A stretch of DNA of 64,000 nt from NCBI GenBank assembly GCA_030077755.1, contig JAQJZZ010000021.1:1054001-1118000 (forward strand). Reading direction: 5' to 3'. The position numbers and the translations under genes were made by a program. The notes below the pieces were generated by a model. That model worked only from the letters and a program-made list of their open reading frames with translations, was not told where the DNA came from and did not search any database. Positions within the stretch are counted from its first letter, which is position 1, and each line of letters begins with the position of its first letter. This DNA is from Filosporella fistucella. Lineage: Eukaryota > Ascomycota > Leotiomycetes > Helotiales. Of the stretch, positions 1-10,809 are shown one piece after another.

Positions 1-1115
1 AACATGAATGAGATCAAAAACACAAAGCCGAGCCCCGCATTCAATAGATAGGAGCTTATCATAGCTTTTGGGACAGTGGCTCCGGCATCTTTGATTTCTT
101 CGGACATGTGGGCTGCCGCATCAGAACCTACATGATGGTCAGCAATGAGTCTAAAACAAATGTCGAGGCACTTGAAGAACTCACAAATCAATCCATATAG
201 AGCTGAGATCTGCCCAATCATCAGACTCAACCCCATTGTACCCCAGCCACCCCCATTTGTAAACTTGGTGAAGACAACATCTGCTGTATTATGAGGGCTC
301 AGAACCCAGAAAATGATCATGATAGCCAGAAATCCTCCAATGTGCACAATGAGCATCATGTTTTGGATCAATGGCATTGCTCTCGAGCCCCACACGTTAA
401 GCAACCACACCACAAAGGTCACGGCAAACACAAAGAGTGTTCCTTGCCAATTCGTAGCAGAGTATGAGGGATAATTGACAGCAATAAGAGACTGAATCAG
501 TGTTCCCACTAGAAATGGTCCTGAGGCTGTTCCGGCTTGCCATGATAGGGTCGACATCCAGCCCATAGAATGTGAGAGGAATTTTTGGTATCTTGGTGGA
601 GCAAATTCGGAAACCCAGTGATACTGTCCTCCGGAAGTTGGGGCCATCGATGCCATTTCTGCCAAAGAAACATTGACCAGTCCCATACCAAAAAATGTCC
701 AGACGTACGTCCATATCAGCCCGGCCCGGCCACCATCGGTCAATCCCTGGGTCGTCGCACTGGATAGGAATCAACATATATGTGAGGAAGTAGTTTCGGA
801 TTAACCTACGTCAAGAGAACCTCCCACGTTCCTTGGAGAATGACAACGAAACTTAGGGCAGAGAGAGGCCGGAAATTTCTCTGTGCTTCGTTAATTCTGG
901 CTATTGTGGTGGCAGAGAAGGCTTACTCTCAACTCTTGGACCTTTCCCATACGATCCATATCATATTTGTCATGGCGAGTCGAACCAAGGTGGTCATGAT
1001 AGCTGTCTTCCTCCAGCTCTGGATTTTCTCCTCCGCTGAGAGACTCCGGTTTTGAGGGAGAATCTTGGACAGATTCAGACGTAGCAGGCCGTGACTTTGA
1101 AAATCGCTCTGCCAT
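1..1115 (-). CDS. APC-superfamily amino acid/GABA/choline permease, 5' part only
   Basis: This is the N-terminal part of a fungal plasma-membrane permease of the amino acid-polyamine-organocation superfamily (GABA permease / choline transporter HNM1 type). The gene runs off the left edge, so the C-terminal helices are missing. The start is the ATG ending at 1115, followed by a polar 60-residue tail and then the family motif MGKVQELRRNFRPLS. Splicing at 881-926, 760-809 and 128-184 (46, 50 and 57 nt) restores the hallmarks GTWEVLL, QGLTDGGRAGLIW and SDAAAHMSEEIKDA, the last lying in a conserved loop of this group. Hydrophobic stretches match helices 1 to about 6. The substrate cannot be told from sequence; GABA, other amino acids or choline are all possible. 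It diverges from the membrane-protein gene at 2665. Confidence 0.88.
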
Positions 1116-2664
1116 GTTGAAAGGAAGAGAGTGTGTCAATCTCTGTATTCTGTGCGTTTGAAAAGCTGCCGCAGCTGGCAAAAAGAAAGAATGCAATGGC
1201 TAAGTAGAACTTTTGAAGTGTTGGACGCGCAAGACCGGAGGTCAACAAAACCTCTCGTCGGTTACAGCACCACCCCACCTAATGCCAATTCTTTCCAAGG
1301 GTTCCGGCTTTTGCCCCTAACACCTTCCTCGTTCGTTCTACGTTTGTCTGAATGATTTCAGTTCGTAATATCTCTTGGCGGTTCTTCAAGATCTTCTCTC
1401 ACTAAACTTCGCTGACAAATCCCTTTACAACAACCGGGACAGCTTTTAGAATTTTCAAACAGTCAATTCTCCGTCTTTAACAAGTTAACAGACATTTTCT
1501 TCATCTTCCAAATTTCCGGAAGGAGGAGGCGGATAGACCCTTGCCCGTTGAATAGACTTCTAAACTAGTATCCCGAGCCGTCCCCTTGGCAGTCTGAAGT
1601 TGATATCTCTTGCAGCCGACTAACAGACACTAAGTGAAAAACAGCTCATTTATGCGGAAGATGTCGACAGCGGCGCTGCTTGGAAACCAATGAAAGTTTT
1701 TGCGCATATGAAAGAGTCTAGTTTTATGGCTGGAGCATTAAAGACTTGTTGATCTTCGAGCTGGCAAAACTTTCGGTCCCTGGTTTGAGTTTGGCTGTCT
1801 CACTATTTTCTACTCTTACAAAGTTGATACCCTCCTCATTCAGGTTATTTGCATGTGCTTAATTACTTATTTCCTTACTTGCTTCTAGAGCATGAATTAT
1901 AACGATTGCAATAGTAACTTTCCAAGACAAATGGAGAGCAGCTGAAGAAGAAAAAAAGGAAATACAAAGGACCCAACCAATTATTCCCTCGTTTCCCCAA
2001 GCCGGCCAAAACCCAGCAGCGCGTAGGTATGGAGGAGCTTAGTCCAAACCTTAAGTCTTTCTAACAGATTAGCGACCACCGGAACCAGCTCCCCAGTTAC
2101 CCTCCATCAATCAACAGCAAGAAGCCGAAAATTCCGCAATGCAACACACTTAGTACACTTAGTACATCCAATCTCATCTCTCGATTCCCTGCGATACCCA
2201 CATCTCGCACGTCCGTCCGAAACCATGTTCTTAGAGCCTCTTCTCAAAACTCCGGGCGAAAACTAACGTTTAGTTATGGCCCAGCTATTCCGGTACTTAG
2301 GTGAAGATGGCAGCTACCGGACACTGATCCGCTGGATGGAGTATCAAGATAAGATGCTCTCCTGACCCTTGCATGAAGTTGTTCCTGCATGTCTCGCACA
2401 AGCTCGTATTTGCATATCGCTGAGTATCCCTCGGCTATTTTTCTCAAATCCATTGTGGACAAAGTTACTTTGGACTCGACGGCGGTGGGAGTTTGTGGTT
2501 TGGGACGAGACTAGTGAGGGGAGAGACTTCAGGTTTGGAGTTCATTATCCGTTATCTAGATTCAATTTCTCAGAATCATGAGGATTGCGGGACGAAAATT
2601 TCAAGATATCAGGGTCCGTTGATGGTGTATCTGTCTCTTCAGTACAACGTCACCAACCGCAATC
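1116..2664. other. Divergent intergenic region
   Basis: About 1.5 kb lies between the start codons of the permease (minus) and the seven-helix membrane protein (plus), so it must hold both promoters. Short open frames here show no family motif or splice logic. I see no RNA gene or repeat. Confidence 0.5.
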
Positions 2665-4017
2665 ATGTCGGCATCAGCAGATCTCATCATTCCTCCTGCG
2701 CATGTCATCACTGAGCATGATCAATCGGGTCTCATTGTCGTTATTGCGACGTTCTTCCTTGCGTCCATAGTGATATGCCTCTTCGTACGCCTGTACATTC
2801 GTTTGACGATCAATGGTCCTTGGAGGTCTGATGATAGCTGTGTGGCAGCAGCAACACTTCTCTCAATTGGTAGATCGGCGGCAGTGTTTGTCAGTGTCAG
2901 CGATGGGTATGGAAGATCGAGGCTTGCGATTGAGCAACCAAATTATGAGGCAATCGGAAAGGTATTTTCGATCTCAATCTTCTTTTTGGAAGTGAGGATA
3001 GCTTTGTCTGATATTTCTAGTCTGTACTGGCGAGTACGATACTCTATTACCTTGCCATGCTACTCTCGAAGACTGCAGTAGTCTTTCTCTGTCAACGACT
3101 CACGCCAAACAGAGTACACAACATGATTCTTCATGTTCTCCAGGCATTATGCGTTGCGTGGGTAGTAATGGCCATTCTTCTGGTCACCATCAACTGCGCT
3201 CCTGGACGAGCTTGGGATTCATATGATCTATCCACTCATTGCAGCAATATCGTACGTCAATTCACACCCAAGACGCGTGAGAGGCTAATAATCTTCTAGG
3301 CAGCACGATTGAAAACCATATGCGCAATCGACATCTTCACAGAAGTCCTGATCTTTGCTTGCGCCATCTACATCGTAATTGGAACTCGCATGACAATACG
3401 TCTAAAAGCCATCGTAGCATTAGCTTTTGGAGTTCGTCTGCCGTATGCATTCCCCTTCACTACACCAGATTCTAAGATCATGCTTCCTTGCCGCTAATCA
3501 TGACCTCCACACCTTACTAACACACCTCAGTACCATCGCTTTCGCAGCCGTCCGCCTCGCAAGCCTCCTGAAAGAAATCCGCTCCTCGGACCCAACCCTT
3601 AATGGCGCTTACACCTCAGTATGGACACAAGTCGAACTCGATTACAGTATCGTAGCCTGTACCTTGTCTCTCCTCGGCGCGTTCCTCAAACCTTTCACAG
3701 AAGAACGAGGTGCCTCCAATAGCTACCAGCTCGGCTCTCTGTCATCGACAACTCAGAGTAAGAGAAGGAGTGCATTGCAGAATCTAGGTGGAGGAATGAC
3801 GTTGAGACCTGATGAGGGTGAGAATGAGGCTACGGTTACGAGGAGCAGAAGTAGAGAGAGGAAGAGCTGGGAGAGCGAGGGCAGTCAGAAGGGGATTGTG
3901 AAGAAAGTACAATGGAGTGTTGCGAGGGCCGGTGAAAATGAGAATGAAAATGGGGAGGGGACTTCGACGAGACTGAGTGTTATTACACATGTTAGTAGTG
4001 AGCATGTTCCCGCATGA
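2665..4017 (+). CDS. Rhodopsin/PTH11-like integral membrane protein
   Basis: This is a predicted 385-residue plasma-membrane protein of the large fungal family with a seven-helix rhodopsin-like domain (often labelled integral membrane protein or PTH11-related). Introns at 2962-3020, 3252-3299 and 3443-3530 join four exons totalling 1158 nt, an exact codon multiple. Family landmarks are an extracellular N-terminus ending in an IPPAHVITEHDQ-type segment, helix 1, then INGPWRSDD after helix 2. Further on are LLSKTAVVFLCQRLTPN, a W..C pair before helix 5, AIDIFTEV, and SSDPTLNGAYTSVWTQVEL before the last helix. The C-terminal tail of about 100 residues is Ser/Arg/Glu-rich and cytosolic by analogy. 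Members of this family are candidate G-protein-coupled receptors, but most have no known ligand. Confidence 0.85.
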
Positions 4018-4191
4018 TTTGTCTAAGAAGTCGGCGTTGTTGAGAACTTTAAAGTAAAGAAAGTCACATGGATGATCAGAGGTAGAGTTTAGATGACATT
4101 AATGATTACAATGACATGAACAATCATCTTTCAATATTGCATATACATCATTAGCAGCTCGCTGCTTTCATTTCCATCCCGAATAGAGATC

Positions 4192-7100
4192 CTAGTTCAC
4201 ACAATCCACATCATAGAAAGCAGCACCTGTTGCACTGAACACAGGATCCATCGCCTTCACTGACGCACTGAAAGTCGAACACTGGCCGGCTGTACCATCA
4301 TAGCTCAACGCCGCACACGTCGGTCCTATGAAGCATTTCGAGATACATCCATTCAGCGAATCAATATTATCGAATGTTTGGATCTTAGCTCCCGCCGTGG
4401 CAGGAGAAGATAAAGCTGTGTACTGGCACAGCGGGCCCACCGGCCAGCTGGGAGCAGCACACGCTCGATCAGAGAATGTGTATTCTGATGTGGGATCTGC
4501 GGGTGGGTATGAGAGGGCCAGGGACTGGGAGTAGAGACTACATTGACCAGCTGCATTGTAAGAGTAACTTGCGCAACCTGAGCCGTATGCTTGACATTCT
4601 TGCCAGCAGCTGTGTTCATATGGCGTGTTGTAGATATTGACCATGAAACCCCAGTATGGCGGAACATTTCCAGCTTTATAGTTGCAGGTAGGAGTTGTAA
4701 GAAGAGGTGCTGGAGGAGGACAGCCCCGATCACTAAACAGGAATGTGGATGTTGGGTCGTAGGGTGGATTGTCTGCTGCGATTGTACCCGAGTAGAGAGA
4801 ACATTGCTTGTGTTGTGCGTAGGAGAAACTCACACATGCTGGGTCGTTTTGACATAGGTTCCAGCAAGTGTATTCAGTGGGTGTGTAGTAAATATTTTGA
4901 TAGAAACCCCACCATGGTGAAACATTACCAGCTGTATATTCACAGATGGGGGTGGGGAGAACTGGAGGCTGGCAGGCGAGATCGTTATAGACATAATCTG
5001 TGATAGGATTGCGAGTGTATGGTGGATCGATTGTTGCTATGCTCTTAGAATAGAGCTGACAGCTCTTGTCGGATGCATGATATGAATAAGCTAGGCACGA
5101 TGGAGTGCTATGCACACATGCTGTGTAGCAATTGAATTCGTAAGGCAGAGTCAAAGATCCGATTAGATCGGTAGCTGAGCTAGCAGCACTGTAACTGCAA
5201 AGAGGAGATGGCAGTGGTGCTGCTGCGCATGTAACACTGTAAAAGAATATTCCATTGGCATCGGCTGTGGGGTTGAAAGCCTCGAACGGCTCATAATAGA
5301 AAGTGCAGCTCGTATCTGATGGATTCCAAGAGTAAGATGAGCAACCATTAACGCAACCTGCGGCACAATGGTGAACATACGGTGTGTAGAGGTAATTAAT
5401 TGGTGATGGCGCTGCGTTTGCTGGGAATCCTTGGAAACCGCATGTTGTTACCGCCGGTGGAGCCCTATACTAAATGAGAAGGATATCCTCCGAACAGAAA
5501 TTGAACAGAACTTACATTGTACTTGTAGCTGCTGCAATAGTTGATGAAGGGTGTGCCGGGATCCTGCAAGGACATTAGGCTAGAAATTTCCAAGCATTAA
5601 TGATAACCTTACTCTGAGCTAGAAAGTTCTACCGCGGATGTAGAAGGCGATGCCGATTCAGGTGCTCTGATACTAGAATTAGCCTACATCGATTGGTAAC
5701 TGATCGGGTTGTATCTTACGGTGAGCTGGATTCTACGACTGTGGATGATGGAATAGCAGCATATGTAGATGAAGCTGCTGCAATTCTAAGTCGGCATTAG
5801 TAAACACACTTAAGAACTATGCTGGTACTCCTTACTCGATGCTTGATGTTTCCAATGCAGATGCAACGATTGATGACGATTCCAACGCTCTAACAATCGG
5901 GTTAAAAAAGACAATCCCTTAAAGTATTGATAGTCTTACGGTAAGCTTGAAGACTCGGCTGTACTCGACGGAACAGCAGTTGAGGAGGAGAGAGGCGCTA
6001 CCAGGAATCTGTATGTCCATTAGCCTAACACTCTTCGATCTAGATGTAGCATTTCTTACACTGTGGTCGACATCACTGCTGGCCACGTGAAAAGGGAAGA
6101 GGACTCCGCAGCTCTGAATAAAAGTTAGTCACACAATTCCAGAAAGGTTAATGGGTATCCTACTGTGAACTTGTTTCTCCTACGGTGCTAGATGGAATGG
6201 CCGAGAAAGACGAAGACGCAGCTCCGATTCTGACTTTATGTTAGTCGAAAATGTAATGAAGCAATGGAAGGCCCTTACTCTACGCTGGACGTCTGCACTG
6301 CTGATGAGGGGTAAATCGAAGATTCAACGGCTCTGATTCCAAGTCAATTTTCCAATCAAAACCCAGAGCTAGGATTCCTACTGTGAACTTGAATATTCAA
6401 CTGTGCTCGACAGAACAGTTGGGTAGGACGATGAAATTGCTGCAATTCTAGGCTATGGTTAGCTCTGTCCAATCAGTGCGAGCTACAGTTTTCATACTCT
6501 AAGCTCGATGACTCTATCACAGATGACGAAACAGTCGAAGGTTCAGCTGCTCTAGTTTTGAGTTAGCATTTTGATCACAAGGCAATATGTGGGGTCCCCT
6601 ACTGTGAACTTGAAATTTCTACCGTGCTGGAAGGGATGGGTGGGTAGGAGGACGAGGCAGCCGCAATCCTATATTTTCATTAGCGTGCCTACCTCACACT
6701 GAATATCGGAATATTCCTTACAGCGTGCTTGAGATGTAACTGGAAGACGCCACCGCCCTGGTATAATGTTAGTCCCTTGGATCTAGAAATCAATGCATTT
6801 AAACTCACGGTGCACTTGAGCTTTCCACCGCAGAAGATGGGGCAAACGAAGATTCAACTGCTCTGCGATAGTCGTCAGATTAAAGTCCGCGAAAATAGAG
6901 TGTTGGATTCCTTACGATGAACTTGACTCCACCACAGCTGATGATGCAGCAGCAGAGGAAGTAAGCTGAGATACTAGGAATCTGTGGTATAATTAGATCC
7001 AGATTTCTAGCTTAAAAGGAAGACCACTTACACCGTAGTTGACCACACAATCTCAGATGAGGATTGAGGGGCCGACTGGGAGATTGAGAGGGAGGCGATG

Positions 7101-8045
7101 GCGGAGGTAGATGGGTAAGCGATTTCAGACGATGATGAAATCTCCGACGAGACTGCTGGCAGAGATGGAGATGCAGATGGCGAGACATATTCAGAAGAAG
7201 ACAGGATAACAGAAGATACCGCTGATGGAGAAGCTGAAAGTGAGACCGATGGTGACACTATTTCAGAAGAGGATGGAATCGCCGACGAGACTTTCAATGA
7301 GCTCGATGTTATGTATGAGAATGGTTCCCCGAGTCTGCACTTTATTTAGTTGAAAACCCATTTCTAACTCTGAAGTAACTCACGTCGTATAAACAGTTGT
7401 TCTTTCCGTCGCAGTAGTAGTCGTAACACTGGTTTTCAAATCCGTAATCCTATCACCGATCAACAATCATTCAATCTCTTATAATCCCGACTTGCTCATA
7501 CCTCAAATCCACAGTCTCATATTGCGTGATCACAGACACGGTAGTAGTAACCACAGCCAAGCCGTGGAAGCAAGCACATCCGGACGTGATCTCAGCAGGA
7601 CTCAATCGTTTCTTCGTTACGCATTTTGGAGGAGCTGCATCGCGAGCAGCGAGGACTAGATCATTGGCGGCATGGAAATCTCTTGCTGCGCGGATGCGGG
7701 GAAGGGGAGCTTGAGCATATATCGCGGTGACGGTTGTGGTTTCTGTGGTGTATTCTGTAGCTGTAGATTGAAAGAAGTTGGTCGTGAACGCCGAGTGAGT
7801 TGCTGTGATTGTTGTAGTCCTGTAAAGTTGTCAGTCTCTCTTACTCAAAAAGGGAAAGAAACATACTTTGGACGACGAACGAATTTCGTCACGGTGGGGA
7901 CATCACTCCATCCTCCTAATATCGAAGAACAATACGGTACGGCCACTGCTGGACTGCCCTTCAGACATCTCCCAAGATGATTATTATCGCATCTACTTTC
8001 GACTAGAACCGGCAAAGCAACAGCGAGGAAGAGAGCGAGCTTCAT
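4192..8045 (-). CDS. Secreted multi-apple-domain protein with Ser/Thr-rich stalk (19 exons)
   Basis: Eighteen introns of 47-53 nt split the gene; the exons sum to 2952 nt, giving 983 residues. The start is the ATG ending at 8045: MKLALFLAVALPVLVES is a clean signal peptide, followed by a Cys-containing segment (RCDNNHLGRCL) seen at the N-terminus of fungal secreted apple-domain proteins. Residues about 60-166 are Thr-rich with a second Cys pair. Residues about 167-560 form a Ser/Thr/Ala/Pro stalk encoded largely by 36-69 nt exons. The C-terminal half holds five apple/PAN-like modules at about 568-639, 649-724, 734-808, 820-895 and 906-981, each with six Cys including a C-x3-C pair. It ends in DCVN, with no hydrophobic tail, so no GPI anchor is expected. 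The likely role is in the cell wall or extracellular space, with adhesion or carbohydrate/protein binding inferred from the modules only. Introns: 7820-7866, 7450-7501, 7335-7383, 6982-7031, 6863-6915, 6758-6808, 6669-6721, 6552-6602, 6448-6497, 6333-6381, 6230-6278, 6114-6163, 6009-6059, 5890-5939, 5786-5835, 5673-5719, 5564-5612, 5465-5515. Confidence 0.82.
5516..7031 (-). repeat. Tandem array of phase-2 mini-exons plus introns
   Basis: Fourteen consecutive exons have lengths (5' to 3' on the gene) of 66, 54, 36, 66, 54, 66, 54, 66, 54, 69, 54, 66, 60 and 48 nt. Introns of about 50 nt separate them. Every exon starts and ends in phase 2, so each is a cassette whose length is divisible by three. 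The 66-nt class encodes variants of IAAxSSSYxxIPSSTVExSS and the 54-nt class variants of AVESSxxxPSSAVExSS. The same end sequence (CAAGTTCACA followed by GTAGG) recurs at three exon-intron borders. The arrangement looks like repeated duplication of a two-exon unit. Confidence 0.8.
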
Positions 8046-8752
8046 ATTTGCCAACGAATATGACTTAATACCTGACTGGATATCTGATCAAAGTATGAGG
8101 AACGGCCAGTAGAAGTACATTTTATCATTCTTTCTGCGATGCAATATTGGATGGCTTGAGTTTGGAGACTATGGCGTTTGCTTAACTAGATGGGAGGGAG
8201 GCTTCTTGCCGGGATGCAGATGTCTTATTTCTCCTGATATTTTGGTTTAGGAAAAGCAAAAGCGAAGAGCCTCCAAAACAGACATTCACAGTCTTGAAAA
8301 ATCCATCGCGACATCGTCTGCGTATATTTCGCAAGTCGCAAGACGCAGAGTAAAGGTAGAATCACAACCAAATCAATCGAAACACTTTCGAGTTGACATC
8401 CGGAAAATTCTAAAGACTGAGTGATGTTTGAAAATCTCTCCTTTGATTATTTCCGAGACACTGTTCCAGATTTCGATGGTTTTATAGAAAAGGAAAAAAG
8501 GAACCTGCCGAACGCCACCTCGATAGGAAAATTTACGAGGGAAGCGAGCTGCAAGACATTGATTGACGCACATCAGCTGTTTGTTATTTCCTCGCTGAAG
8601 GTAGCTAACAAATTTGGTGGAGATGACTGTCCACAAGTGTAGCAACACTACCTCCTCGTAGAATTACAAACCGCACACGTTGCACTCAATCTAGGTGTGA
8701 TCAGCAATAATAAACATAAAATTAATTCCTACCATCTCAAGTCTTGCATTTA
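8046..8752. other. Intergenic region
   Basis: This 0.7 kb stretch lies between the apple-protein start and the 3' end of the lectin-like gene. Overlapping short frames on both strands at 8373-8648 have no recognisable content. I see no RNA gene or repeat. Confidence 0.5.
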
Positions 8753-10274
8753 TTATGAACTTCCCCAATTATTCCCAATAGGCACCGTCCCATTATAAGT
8801 CCATGTCATATTCATCCCTTTCGGACTAACCTGCCATGCCATAATCTGGCTACCAAACGCATCCTCTCCCTTCTGCGCAACCACAAATGCGCTACTCATC
8901 TTATCGATACTAACAGTCTGATACGTGATATTCGTGACTGTCTGATTACTCGTGCTTCTAGGATGATCGACAGGAAGCCAGGTTGCAAATCCAGTGTCGA
9001 AGGTGTCGTCTGCGACACCATTGTCGTCTAGAGAGAGGAGATGGACATAAGCATCTGTGCCATTGGCTTGGTTAGTGGCTGATGCGGCGATTTGGGAATC
9101 GGGAGAGAGGGGGCGGAAGGTATGTGCTTCTGTTGTCCAGGTTGTGCGGTCCCAGGAGGCTTGGGTGAGGATATCGTCTGCTTTTTGGAGGTTTATGATG
9201 TCGGCGGTGCCGTTGGTGGCTGGGCTTTGCATTGCGCGGGGTGTGCCGGGCTTAGCTGAGATGTCGAGTTTGGAGGAAGACCAGGAGGCGGTGGAGTTTG
9301 TTGTTGTGGCAGTAAAGTTTGCGATGAAGACGCCACCTGAGCGATTTTGATAAGCAAGTAGCGGTTTATTAGGACAGCCGTAGATGCAGCTGTCGACTGC
9401 GAGAGCGAGGCTGGTGTTTGGACCTGCAAATGTAACGTTGAACGCCGAGCTTGGGAGGAATGATCAGCTAAACTTGCACCTTGTGAACGATCGAGACTTA
9501 CATTGCCAACTGACCAGGACTTGGTGATGTCCCTCCACTGCGCTGATTGAAGAACGTTGTCCCGATCGATGTATACCATATGAATTGTCTGATTAAATTG
9601 AGGATCCATAATAGCCACTGCCAAAGAAGTTCCGTTCCCAGCAATAATGTTCAGCCCCTCGAATGACCACTGGTTTCTCTGGTACAAGTCATCCAGAATC
9701 TCTCCAGATTTCCAATGGTATAAATTCTCTGTCTATCATTACTGGAAGTATAGCCTATTGAAGCAATTCCTATCTTCTGAGATGTAGTCGGGTCGGTGGG
9801 CGATGAAGAGTTCGAATTTCCATCTGAGATCCCACTGTTGTTGATTGTAGTCTTTGAGCTGCCTCGTGTACCGACAATTGCTCCGACGACCACGGCGATA
9901 ATCACACACACAGATATCCCTCCTCCAATGATCCACCACTTCCAACTTCTCCAGAAAGAAACTGGAGCTGCTGCTACTTCATTGTCATTTGATCCATTTT
10001 CTTCGCTTCCCCAATCTGCAAACACTGTACTTGGAGATTGTTGCTAAAGTTCAATTTTTTTTCCTGTTCCCAAAGCTGATAGTGGTTCTTTCTGTGCGCC
10101 ACTTTCGTTGTAAGCTACCTGTGGTTCTGTACTTGGGGCGACTTCCATTCCACTACAGTCAGGAGCTGGCGTCGTCGTCAAAGGAATCTTTTCAGGCTGA
10201 TCTCGTGACCCAGCTGGCCATGTTGACTGCATATGTTGCGGTGCAACTTCAAGAGTGCTGCAGTCGGCCGACAT
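8753..10274 (-). pseudogene. Membrane-anchored fucose-specific-lectin-like gene, apparently broken
   Basis: The layout is that of fungal fucose-lectin-like proteins. A short cytosolic N-terminus carries repeated MEVAP/LEVAP motifs; one transmembrane segment follows (SFWRSWKWWIIGGGIS onward); then comes an Asn/Ser linker and beta-propeller blades containing GNGTSLAVAIMD, VYIDRDNVLQSAQW and GPNTSLALAVDS. It ends with a TAA at 8753. Three features prevent one clean model. An in-frame TAG lies at 10044-10046, and could be a decayed CAG. A frame change at about 9726-9736 separates IASIGYTSSNDR from LYHWKSGEILDDLYQ. A convincing intron (9450-9501, GTAAGT donor, GCTGATC branch) joins two exons that are one base out of phase. 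The TAG could instead lie in a 75-nt in-frame intron (GTAGCT...TTTAG), but the frame changes have no such escape. A pseudogene is the simplest reading; sequence errors are the alternative. Confidence 0.6.
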
Positions 10275-10299
10275 ATTGACAGGTTGATAAATGTGTGAT

Positions 10300-10809
10300 C
10301 AGTGTTGGCAATAATGTACGCCCGTATTATGGTGGCTAATATCGGCCCTGATACCACTCACTTCAATACGTTTAGTAGGCAATATTAAGTACTAGATCCA
10401 GTTCTGTACACGGCCGTAATACAGGCCGCATACTAAAATATGGACCATGTGATTAATATTCTCTTATATTTTCGATTTAATAAACTTACTTATATGAGTT
10501 AAAGACTTTCCTAACCACTTTATTATAAGAGTAGCTTAAGTATAAATCAAGAGTATAAAATAATTAATAATTAATATAATACTAAAATATCTCATGATTT
10601 AACGCGGGGTAAAAGTGAAAGTAGAGGGGTATTCAATCATGTGTCCGTAACTTAGCATACGGGCAGTAATAATTATCATTTGCAATTAATATTGTTATAA
10701 TGGATATTATTGGTCTTCACACTACGTACGGACGTATAATACGTATAGGGGGTATATTAATACGCCCCACCCGTAATAATAGTTACGGAAAATACAATTG
10801 CCAACACTG
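10300..10809. mobile_element. Non-autonomous hAT-like MITE, 510 bp
   Basis: Thirteen-bp perfect terminal inverted repeats (CAGTGTTGGCAAT at 10300-10312, its complement at 10797-10809) continue inward imperfectly. They are flanked by near-identical 8-bp direct repeats, TGTGTGAT at 10292-10299 and TGTGTGGT at 10810-10817 (7 of 8 match). An 8-bp target duplication and CAGTG ends are typical of hAT elements. The interior is AT-rich, encodes no transposase and carries many CCGTA/TACGG motifs, especially near the ends, which may be transposase-binding sites (inference). Confidence 0.75.

Noticed and set aside
5800..7000. Simple-sequence or RIP-decayed repeat instead of exons
   Set aside because: Each unit has GTAAG/GTAGG donors, CTAAC-like branch sites and TAG/CAG acceptors at constant spacing, and splicing gives one unbroken frame of 983 codons; a decayed repeat would not.
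7028..7297. Stand-alone Ser-rich 89-residue frame
   Set aside because: It is an internal exon of the apple-domain protein (exon 7032-7334), in phase with its neighbours on both sides.
9193..9687. Long frame through the lectin-like gene giving a Gln/Pro-rich C-terminus
   Set aside because: After about 9500 this frame leaves the conserved propeller text, which continues in another phase; the Gln/Pro-rich part is an out-of-frame reading.
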